Shown one piece after another: positions 1-6,226 of a stretch of 7,110 nucleotides of DNA. The stretch covers positions 1 to 7,110 of the forward strand of contig PKSW01000302.1 of the NCBI GenBank assembly GCA_002869465.1, given 5' to 3'. The notes beneath the pieces are model-generated. The model was given only the letters and a program-made list of their open reading frames with translations. It did not search any database and was not told where the DNA came from. The position numbers were made by a program, and so were the translations under genes. Origin of the DNA: Marinilabiliales bacterium (GTDB lineage Bacteria; Bacteroidota; Bacteroidia; Bacteroidales; F082). How positions within the stretch are numbered: the first letter of the stretch is position 1; each line of letters starts with the position of its first letter.

Positions 1-668
1 GCAGCTATAATATCTTCCATTTCAATACCCGAAGGGGTTTGTTGCATCAATATTTTATATGTATCATACAACACCACGTAGGTTTCTTTAATGATATACA
101 AACTGATCAACACGGTGATGAGCGGATCCACCCAGTAGATTTCATAAAAATAGATCAATATGCCACCAATAATCACCGCCACACTCGAAAGGGTATCCCC
201 AATCAGGTGGAGATAAGCCGCTTTTATGTTGATATTTCCTTTTTTATGTGACTTGAGCAACACCACGCTCGCCAGGTTCGCCAATAAACCGATCATAGCC
301 ACTGTCATCATCAAAACACTCTTAATGGGTTGCGGATTGTTAAAGCGTTCCCAAGCTTCAAAAATCAGGAATACGGAAATGGCGATCAGCGTCACCGCAT
401 TGAACATTGCCGCCAGTATCTGGATACGCTTATAGCCAAAAGTAAATTTTTCGTTGGATGCCCTTTTACTGATCCTTTCGGTAATATACGTGATGAGGAT
501 GGCCACCGTATCACTCAGATTATGAAACGCATCGGAGATCAGCGCCAGGCTATTTGAGAAAATACCACCAATGAACTCGGCAATCGTGATTGCCAGGTTC
601 AGCAGCACCGTGATCAGCAACCTCTTGCCTTCAACTGTATGTGTATGTTGGTGGTGATCGTGACCCAT
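1..668 (-). CDS. Cation diffusion facilitator (CzcD/ZnT-like Zn2+ or Cd2+ exporter), 3' end cut off by window edge
   Basis: Inner-membrane cation/proton antiporter of the CDF family, expected to export Zn2+ and related divalent metals from the cytoplasm. The 222 visible codons begin with a His-rich N-terminus (HDHHQHTH, residues 3-10), a likely cytosolic metal-binding tail. About six hydrophobic helices follow, near residues 18-38, 40-62, 83-106, 118-138, 151-175 and 181-200. TM2 carries SDAFHNLSD, with ligands H49 and D53. TM5 carries HLIGD, with H154 and D158. This paired HxxxD arrangement is the zinc-type CDF signature. The FGYKR motif at 78-82 also fits CzcD relatives. The cytoplasmic C-terminal domain, starting around residue 205, is mostly outside the window. 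The ATG lies 3 bp after the stop of the upstream hydrolase gene, with a GGAG six bases before it, so co-transcription and perhaps translational coupling are likely. Family assignment is firm; exact metal specificity is inferred. Confidence 0.93.
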   Translation of the reverse strand, partial: MGHDHHQHTHTVEGKRLLITVLLNLAITIAEFIGGIFSNSLALISDAFHNLSDTVAILITYITERISKRASNEKFTFGYKRIQILAAMFNAVTLIAISVFLIFEAWERFNNPQPIKSVLMMTVAMIGLLANLASVVLLKSHKKGNINIKAAYLHLIGDTLSSVAVIIGGILIYFYEIYWVDPLITVLISLYIIKETYVVLYDTYKILMQQTPSGIEMEDIIA

Positions 669-671
669 AAC

Positions 672-3617
672 TTACTCCGCTTTTTCTCCTATGGCCTCAT
701 AAAATAACTGATGGATATTGGTCCTGATGTCCAGTTCCATGAGCTTTGTGTTGTTCATATCAGGATAAATACGGTTCGACAAAAATACATAAACCAAGCC
801 TGTTTCAGGATCAGCCCATGTGTAGGTACCTGTAAATCCTGAGTGTCCGTAACTTGACGGTGAAGCCGAGCGACAATTGGTGCGATGCGCTTCAAATTCC
901 AACAATGGTTTATCAAACCCGAGTCCACGCCGGTTGTCATTATCAGGAAATTGATATGAAGTGAACAAATCAACAGTTTCTTGATCTATAAAATTTCGTC
1001 CACCGTAATTACCTTCATTCAGAAACATCTGCATCATCACAGCTACATCGTGCGCATTACCAAACAAACCCGCATGGCCGGATATTCCACCCAGCATGGC
1101 AGCTCCCTGGTCATGCACATCGCCTTGTAACAACTGGTGCCTGAAGGATTGATCAAATTCTGTCGGGATGATCCGGTTCAAACTGAAAAACTTCCTGGGC
1201 TGAAACCTGAGATTCTTCAATCCCATCGGCTCATAAAAATGTTGATAAACATAATCATCAAATTCGATATTGTTGGCCTGCTCAATTAAATCCCTGAAAA
1301 GGTAAAATCCAAGGTCGCTGTATTTATATTCCTTTTCCTCCAGAGGTGATTGAATGATCTCGTTATAAATGGCATAATGATAATCTTCCTGGATATACAT
1401 ATGATCGGCTACGCGGATGGGGAATGTTTCAGAAATAGATGACCGGTATACTGCCGTATCCCAAATGGTGTTCAAAATGGTGTTTTCGTAATAGGGTATC
1501 CAACTTTGCAAGCCTGCCTGATGCGCCATGATCTCCCTGAAACCCAATTCGGATTTATTTGTTACTTTCAGATAAAGCAGGTAGTCAGAGAGTTTTCCAT
1601 TGATATCAATCAATCCTGCATCATACATTTGCATGATGGCAGGTGTGGTAGCCAGAATTTTCGTTAATGAAGCCAGGTCGTAAATATCATCGTTTTTTAC
1701 CGCACTTTTTTTATCATAGGTATGGTATCCGAATGATTTACCGTAAAAAATATAGCCATCTTTGGCAGCCAGTATCTGACAACCGGGAAATGCCTTGATT
1801 GCTATGCCATCCAGGGCAATAGAATCGATTTTCTTTAGTATAGACGTATTGATCCCTAGTTCTTCAGGCGTGGCATATGACAACCTTGTTTTTTTCATCA
1901 TAATACCTGCGCCGGTAATATAACTTCCCGCACTCACCGATAATTTACCCACTACTTTACGCATGCCAGTAATCGCTTCTGCCGATGCCTGCTGCATATA
2001 GGGTTTATCCTGATAAGATATTACAATGGCTTCGAAAATATCCGTATTCCCAAATGCATTCAGGGCATACGGACTGGCAAAAATATCAAGGATCACGGTT
2101 TTTTTTCTGGCCACATGATCAATAAACTGCACATCACCATCCGAAATATTGAAATTCCGTGTAGCAAGGATATTGGTGTTAATAATTGCGATGATTACCA
2201 GGTTATATTCTTCCAAACCATTCAAGACGGCTTGTCGCTGGTCGATATCCGCATCATGGGCCAAACGGAATATTTTAAAAGGCATGAACTGAGCTAAAGT
2301 TTCCTCGAAACCTGTTTCTTTTTCACTTCCAATGATAATCACTGCCGGAGAAAGTGTATCAGGATAAGCCAATGGAATGATATCATCATTATTACGAACA
2401 ACAGTAATGGCTTCACCAAAAAGTTTTTCTACTGTTTTCGTGAATTCCGGCTGGTTTAAATCAGCCAGTAAACGGGTAGTATCCACAGGAATATTTTTCC
2501 ATACACCACTCAAATATTTATATTTCAGTACTTTTTTGCAGCTTTCCTCCAATCTTTCTTCACTCACTTTTCCTTTGAGGATGGCTTCTTTAATTGCTTC
2601 AATTGAAGCAGGAATATTTTCCGGAATGAGCATTATATCATTTCCTGACATAAAAGCTTCCAGGGCGACTTCGTTTTCTTTATAGTGTTTGGTGACCCCT
2701 TTCATATCCAGTCCGTCAGGTATGATCAGTCCTTCGAAACCCATTTTGTTTTTAAGGTATCCATCCACAATTTTTTCTGACAGGGAAGACGGAACATTTT
2801 TCTTATGCTCAAGCGCCGGAACTGACAGGTGTGCTACCATAATGGCAGACACACCTTTGTCAATCAGGTATTGAAAAGGCACTAATTCAACATCTTTCAA
2901 TTCATTTTTGGAAGCGCTTATTACTGGTAAATCAACATGTGAATCGACATCTGTATTTCCGTGACCCGGGAAGTGCTTGGCACAGGCAATCAATCCATGA
3001 TCCTGCATGCCTTTCATATAATGATAAGCTTTTAGCGACACATTGGCGGGATCTTCACCAAACGACCGCATCCCGATAACCGGGTTTGCCGGATTGTTGT
3101 TCACATCCACAACAGGTGCAAAGTTGATATGGATACCCATCCGTTTGCTTTGCTCCGCAATTTCAGCTCCCATTTGATAAAGAAGCGTATCGTTTTCAAT
3201 GGCACCGAGTGTCATCTGTAACGGGTAATTTATAGTATTGCTCAATCGCATGCCCAATCCCCATTCAGCATCAATTGCAATAAAAAGTGGTGTTTTGGCG
3301 AGCCTGTTCCACTCATTGGTTTTTAAAGCCTGGGAAATGGGATCAGCTCTGAAAAAAACGACACCTCCAATATTATAATTCTTTATGTATTTGCCCACTT
3401 CTTCAATATATGGTTCACCGGATTGATTGGCTCTTGCAAAAAATAATTGTGCGATTTTTTCTTGGAATGTCAATGATTGATACACCGAATCAGCCCACAC
3501 CTCAGCTTTAGAGATTTCATTTTCAGAAACCTGGCTAAAAGCAATTGAAGATTGAAACAACCATAAATGGATTGTTATTAACAATTGAAAAAATAAACGA
3601 ATGTTCGGATACCTCAT
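672..3617 (-). CDS. Exported GH3 beta-N-acetylhexosaminidase (NagZ-like) fused to a class C beta-lactamase-type serine hydrolase
   Basis: A 981-aa two-enzyme protein. Residues 1-29 look like a Sec signal peptide (hydrophobic core about 8-22, no lipobox Cys), so it should act in the periplasm or outside the cell. Residues about 45-370 form a GH3 catalytic barrel. KHFPGHGNTDVDSH (214-227) is the beta-N-acetylglucosaminidase signature, with D225/H227 as the expected acid-base dyad. D301 in IIPDGLDMKG is the expected nucleophile. Residues about 395-570 resemble the GH3 C-terminal alpha/beta domain. Residues about 580-975 are a beta-lactamase/PBP4-like fold with SLTK (650-653; nucleophile S650, base K653), YSD (766-768) and HSG (925-927), plus GHAGLFG (847-853). 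The HSG third motif, instead of KTG, points to a peptidase, esterase or amidase rather than a true beta-lactamase. Cleavage of GlcNAc-containing peptidoglycan fragments is inferred; the substrate of the second domain is unknown. No break or missing catalytic residue is seen. Confidence 0.93.
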   Translation of the reverse strand: MRYPNIRLFFQLLITIHLWLFQSSIAFSQVSENEISKAEVWADSVYQSLTFQEKIAQLFFARANQSGEPYIEEVGKYIKNYNIGGVVFFRADPISQALKTNEWNRLAKTPLFIAIDAEWGLGMRLSNTINYPLQMTLGAIENDTLLYQMGAEIAEQSKRMGIHINFAPVVDVNNNPANPVIGMRSFGEDPANVSLKAYHYMKGMQDHGLIACAKHFPGHGNTDVDSHVDLPVISASKNELKDVELVPFQYLIDKGVSAIMVAHLSVPALEHKKNVPSSLSEKIVDGYLKNKMGFEGLIIPDGLDMKGVTKHYKENEVALEAFMSGNDIMLIPENIPASIEAIKEAILKGKVSEERLEESCKKVLKYKYLSGVWKNIPVDTTRLLADLNQPEFTKTVEKLFGEAITVVRNNDDIIPLAYPDTLSPAVIIIGSEKETGFEETLAQFMPFKIFRLAHDADIDQRQAVLNGLEEYNLVIIAIINTNILATRNFNISDGDVQFIDHVARKKTVILDIFASPYALNAFGNTDIFEAIVISYQDKPYMQQASAEAITGMRKVVGKLSVSAGSYITGAGIMMKKTRLSYATPEELGINTSILKKIDSIALDGIAIKAFPGCQILAAKDGYIFYGKSFGYHTYDKKSAVKNDDIYDLASLTKILATTPAIMQMYDAGLIDINGKLSDYLLYLKVTNKSELGFREIMAHQAGLQSWIPYYENTILNTIWDTAVYRSSISETFPIRVADHMYIQEDYHYAIYNEIIQSPLEEKEYKYSDLGFYLFRDLIEQANNIEFDDYVYQHFYEPMGLKNLRFQPRKFFSLNRIIPTEFDQSFRHQLLQGDVHDQGAAMLGGISGHAGLFGNAHDVAVMMQMFLNEGNYGGRNFIDQETVDLFTSYQFPDNDNRRGLGFDKPLLEFEAHRTNCRSASPSSYGHSGFTGTYTWADPETGLVYVFLSNRIYPDMNNTKLMELDIRTNIHQLFYEAIGEKAE
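675..678 (-). promoter_or_regulatory. Shine-Dalgarno-like GGAG for the CDF transporter gene
   Basis: On the minus strand, GGAG overlaps the last codons of the hydrolase gene and lies six bases before the ATG at 668. It supports that ATG as the start and suggests ribosomes finishing the hydrolase could reinitiate on the transporter. Other genes in this window lack a comparable site at normal spacing. Confidence 0.5.
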
Positions 3618-3636
3618 GAAAACTATATTGAAGGCC

Positions 3637-3644
3637 CAAAAATA
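3637..3644 (-). promoter_or_regulatory. Possible Bacteroidota -7 element for the hydrolase-transporter pair
   Basis: The minus strand reads TATTTTTG, a full match to the Bacteroidota -7 consensus TAnnTTTG, 19 bases before the hydrolase ATG. No TTTG or TTG sits at the usual -33 spacing, and the resulting 5' leader would be very short. The region is AT-rich, so chance is a real alternative. Confidence 0.3.
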
Positions 3645-3672
3645 TGGATTTTTCAGGAGGTGTTTAAAAAAA

Positions 3673-3708
3673 ATGCGCCTATCCGATAAATTAAATATCT
3701 TACATTAG
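3673..3708 (+). other. Possible 11-codon ORF behind a perfect Shine-Dalgarno sequence in the divergent intergenic region
   Basis: AGGAGGTG at 3655-3662, an exact complement of the usual 16S rRNA anti-Shine-Dalgarno tail, is followed after 10 bases by ATG and a short frame reading MRLSDKLNILH, then TAG. It ends 58 bases before the transketolase N-subunit ATG. No promoter is recognisable upstream, and a transcript covering it would have to start in or near the opposing hydrolase start. Coding status is unproven and an 8-base match could be chance. Confidence 0.15.
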
Positions 3709-3766
3709 CAGCATAGTTTATTATTGTTTAACTAACACCTACGCATCTCATTAACAATATTTTAAC

Positions 3767-4612
3767 ATGCCAAAAGCAGATGAATTAAAAAAAATAGCCT
3801 CTCAGATCAGAAGGGATATTGTACGTATGGTACATGGTGCATCTTCGGGGCATCCCGGTGGATCGCTTGGTTGCACCGACCTGTTCACAGCACTTTTCTT
3901 TGAAATTCTTGACCACAATCCTAAGAATTTTGATATGAACGGTACCGGCCAGGATATTTTCTTTCTGTCGAATGGACATATCAGTCCTGCTTTTTATAGT
4001 GCGCTTGCCAGGAGTGGTTATTTTCCCGTTTCAGAATTAGGCACTTTTCGCAAAATTCATTCCCGCTTGCAGGGGCATCCGGCCACCATGGAAGGCCTAC
4101 CGGGCATCCGGGTGGCATCCGGTTCTTTAGGCCAGGGGCTATCAGTTTCAATAGGGGCGGCAAATGCCAAGAAATTAAATAATGATCCGAAACTGGTGTT
4201 CTGCCTGATGGGTGACGGTGAACTTAATGAAGGCCAGGTTTGGGAAGCCGCCATGTATGCCGGATCGAAAAAAGTGGATAATTTGATCGCCATCGTGGAT
4301 CACAATCAAAAACAAATTGACGGCCCGACAGATGAAGTGATGCCACTTGGGAGTTTGAGGGCAAAATTTGAAGCATTCGAATTTAAAGTACTCGAAATGG
4401 ATGGCAATGATATGGATGATATCATGGAAACTATAACCCGGGCAAAATCTGAAACCGGTAAAGGGTGCCCGGTTGTGATTATCATGAAAACAGAAATGGG
4501 TATGGGCGTCGACTTTATGATGGGCACCCATAAATGGCATGGTGTGGCTCCTGATGACGAACAAACGGAAAAAGCCCTGGCGCAACTGGAAGAAACCCTT
4601 GGAGATTATTAA
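3767..4612 (+). CDS. Transketolase, N-terminal (thiamine diphosphate-binding) subunit
   Basis: One half of a split transketolase (EC 2.2.1.1), a cytosolic enzyme that moves two-carbon ketol units between sugar phosphates in the non-oxidative pentose phosphate pathway. The 281 aa match the diphosphate/Mg-binding domain alone; full-length enzymes run to about 650 aa. Visible motifs are SSGHPGGSLG (26-35, with H29), SNGH (68-71), a His in QGHPAT (H104) and ASGSLGQGLS (117-126). The ThDP/metal motif begins GDGELNEGQVWEA (149-161; D150, N154) and continues to VDHNQ (177-181, N180). HKWHG (255-259) supplies a further conserved His. The ATG follows an AT-rich leader with no clear Shine-Dalgarno. The C-terminal subunit gene starts 20 bp downstream on the same strand, so the two are almost certainly one operon. 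A split apulose-4-phosphate-type transketolase is a less likely alternative, since no sugar catabolism genes are nearby. Confidence 0.95.
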   Translation: MPKADELKKIASQIRRDIVRMVHGASSGHPGGSLGCTDLFTALFFEILDHNPKNFDMNGTGQDIFFLSNGHISPAFYSALARSGYFPVSELGTFRKIHSRLQGHPATMEGLPGIRVASGSLGQGLSVSIGAANAKKLNNDPKLVFCLMGDGELNEGQVWEAAMYAGSKKVDNLIAIVDHNQKQIDGPTDEVMPLGSLRAKFEAFEFKVLEMDGNDMDDIMETITRAKSETGKGCPVVIIMKTEMGMGVDFMMGTHKWHGVAPDDEQTEKALAQLEETLGDY

Positions 4613-4632
4613 TGTATTGAAGCTGCAAAAAA

Positions 4633-5586
4633 ATGAGAAATTTTGAAATCATCAATATAAAAGATACCCGTTCAGGCTTTGGAGAAGCGTTGTTGGAACT
4701 GGGAAAAACCAATCCGAAAGTAGTGGCCTTATGTGCCGATCTTACCGGTTCATTAAAAATGGATGCCTTTGCAGATGCCTTTCCCGATCGCTTTTTCCAG
4801 GTAGGCATTGCTGAGGCCAATATGATGGGAATAGCTGCGGGATTGACAATTGGAGGATACATCCCATTTACTGGTACCTTCGCGAATTTTTCTACTTCAA
4901 GGGTGTATGACCAGATTCGTCAGTCGATTGCGTATTCACAGAAAAATGTGAAAATTTGTGCTTCGCATGCTGGGTTAACCCTTGGCGAAGATGGGGCTAC
5001 CCACCAGACACTGGAAGACATGGGTATGATGAAGATGTTGCCTGGGATGACAGTGATCAACACCTGCGATTTCAACCAGACCAAACAGGCTACACTGGCT
5101 ATTGCAAAACATGAGGGGCCGGTTTACTTGCGTTTTGGAAGGCCTAAAGTACCCAATTTTATGCCTGAAGACTTTGAATTCACTATTGGGAAAGCACTGC
5201 ATCTGGTAGAAGGAACTGATGTGAGCATCTTTGCCATAGGCCATCTCGTTTGGCATGCGCTGGAAGCTGCTAAAGAGCTTAAGAAGCAAGGTATTTCAGC
5301 TGAAGTGATCAATATACATACGATAAAGCCTATCGACGAAAAGGCCATCCTGAAATCCGTTGAAAAAACCGGTTGCGTGGTGACGGCAGAAGAACATCAG
5401 ATAAATGGAGGTCTTGGCGACAGTGTAGGGCAAGTTTTAGCGCGCAACTTGCCGGCGCCAATAGAATATGTGGCTGTGATGGATCGGTTTGGTGAAAGCG
5501 GGAAACCCGAAGAATTATTGGAAGCATATGGTCTTGATGCGGTGCATATTATAGCTGCCGCAAAAAAAGCTGTGACCAGAAATTAG
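4633..5586 (+). CDS. Transketolase, C-terminal (pyrimidine-binding) subunit
   Basis: Partner of the preceding gene; 317 aa. Residues about 7-170 form the pyrimidine-binding domain. QVGIAEANMMGIAAG (56-70) contains E61, the expected glutamate that activates the thiazolium cofactor by contacting the aminopyrimidine ring. GTFANF (81-86) contributes cofactor-stacking aromatics, and GEDGATHQTLEDM (118-130) is the conserved substrate/dimer-interface loop with D120 and H124. Residues about 185-305 are the transketolase C-terminal domain (for example TAEEHQINGGLGD, 251-263). ThDP sites in this family form between the two kinds of domain, so neither polypeptide should be active alone. The similar DXS and pyruvate dehydrogenase E1-beta families share the fold, but the adjacent matching N-subunit favours transketolase. 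The ATG at 4633 follows an A-rich spacer with no Shine-Dalgarno. No strong terminator follows. Confidence 0.94.
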   Translation: MRNFEIINIKDTRSGFGEALLELGKTNPKVVALCADLTGSLKMDAFADAFPDRFFQVGIAEANMMGIAAGLTIGGYIPFTGTFANFSTSRVYDQIRQSIAYSQKNVKICASHAGLTLGEDGATHQTLEDMGMMKMLPGMTVINTCDFNQTKQATLAIAKHEGPVYLRFGRPKVPNFMPEDFEFTIGKALHLVEGTDVSIFAIGHLVWHALEAAKELKKQGISAEVINIHTIKPIDEKAILKSVEKTGCVVTAEEHQINGGLGDSVGQVLARNLPAPIEYVAVMDRFGESGKPEELLEAYGLDAVHIIAAAKKAVTRN

Positions 5587-5612
5587 CTCGCTGTTTAAGT
5601 TCGCGTTTTTTT

Positions 5613-5620
5613 TATATTTG
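5613..5620 (+). promoter_or_regulatory. Probable Bacteroidota promoter (-7 element TATATTTG) ahead of aroK
   Basis: TATATTTG followed by CAC fits the Bacteroidota sigma-A -7 consensus TAnnTTTG exactly. It lies in the 117-bp gap after the transketolase C-subunit gene and 83 bases before the aroK start. It would give a leader of roughly 75 bases. A clean -33 TTTG is not present; the region around 5591-5600 (CTGTTTAAGT) is only a partial match. The element suggests aroK can be transcribed separately from the transketolase genes. Confidence 0.5.
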
Positions 5621-5703
5621 CACCTAATGGGTTTGATATTTTACACTCGTACAATATACAAATCAACTACAATGAAAAACAAACTTAACTAAAAACTTAT
5701 CCA

Positions 5704-6222
5704 TTGAACAGAATCTACCTCGTTGGCTTTATGGGCGTTGGAAAAAGCACCATAGGCAAAAAACTCGCAAAGTACCTGGATTTTGAGTTTATTGATCTTG
5801 ATGATATTTTCGAGCAAAAATATAAAATCAGTATCGATAGTTTTTTTAATAAATATGATGAAGAATTGTTCCGAAAACTAGAGCATGATATGCTGCTAGA
5901 AACTTTTCTAAAAAACAATGCCGTGATCTCTACCGGAGGCGGCACACCCTGTTTTCATAATGCCATGGAAAAGATCAATAGTGTAGGATACAGCATTTAC
6001 ATTAAAATGCCTCCCGCTGCCATTGTGCATCGCCTGTCGACAGCTAAAAGGAAAAGGCCACTCATTGAAGGCATTCCAAAGGATGAATTGCACGATGTTA
6101 TTAAAGAGAAGTTAAAAAGCAGATCCCCGATCTACAAAAAGGCACATTTGCACATTGATGGTATTGATGTGGATATTAAGGAACTCGCAGAAACCATCTC
6201 AATTAAGGTCAATCATTCTTAA
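5704..6222 (+). CDS. aroK: Shikimate kinase (TTG start)
   Basis: Cytosolic enzyme (EC 2.7.1.71) that phosphorylates shikimate to shikimate 3-phosphate with ATP, in the aromatic amino-acid pathway. Its 172 aa are the usual length. Walker A is GFMGVGKS (8-15). DLDD (31-34) supplies the Mg/shikimate aspartates, R57 in LFRKLE and GGG (78-80) bind shikimate, R118 in KRKRPL lies in the lid, and R140 with SPIY is the C-terminal nucleotide-side motif. The usual Gly of the GE..FR motif is Asp here (D52-E53). The start is TTG: an in-frame TAA lies at 5686-5688, no ATG or GTG lies between it and the TTG, and the next ATG is inside Walker A. A six-codon ATG-led ORF (5672-5692) ends 11 bases upstream. Its promoter probably lies at 5613-5620. 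Transketolase just upstream helps supply erythrose 4-phosphate, a shikimate-pathway precursor. Confidence 0.95.
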   Translation: MNRIYLVGFMGVGKSTIGKKLAKYLDFEFIDLDDIFEQKYKISIDSFFNKYDEELFRKLEHDMLLETFLKNNAVISTGGGTPCFHNAMEKINSVGYSIYIKMPPAAIVHRLSTAKRKRPLIEGIPKDELHDVIKEKLKSRSPIYKKAHLHIDGIDVDIKELAETISIKVNHS

Positions 6223-6226
6223 ATCT

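Noticed and set aside
39..557. Plus-strand open frames of about 70 codons at the left edge
   Set aside because: They are antisense to the CDF transporter reading frame, whose membrane segments and metal-binding motifs are unambiguous; the plus-strand products show no recognisable family.
3701..3708. TACATTAG as a plus-strand -7 element for the transketolase operon
   Set aside because: It has one mismatch to TAnnTTTG, no -33 partner at the right spacing, and overlaps the end of the possible short ORF; too weak to call.
4175..4862. Minus-strand open frames of up to 136 codons across the transketolase genes
   Set aside because: They lie opposite well-conserved transketolase motifs and have low-complexity, His/Phe/Ser-rich products typical of antisense shadows.
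5587..5612. Possible intrinsic terminator after the transketolase C-subunit (CGC...GCG followed by a T run)
   Set aside because: Only about three base pairs can form around a long loop; the T run is better read as the AT-rich context of the adjoining promoter.
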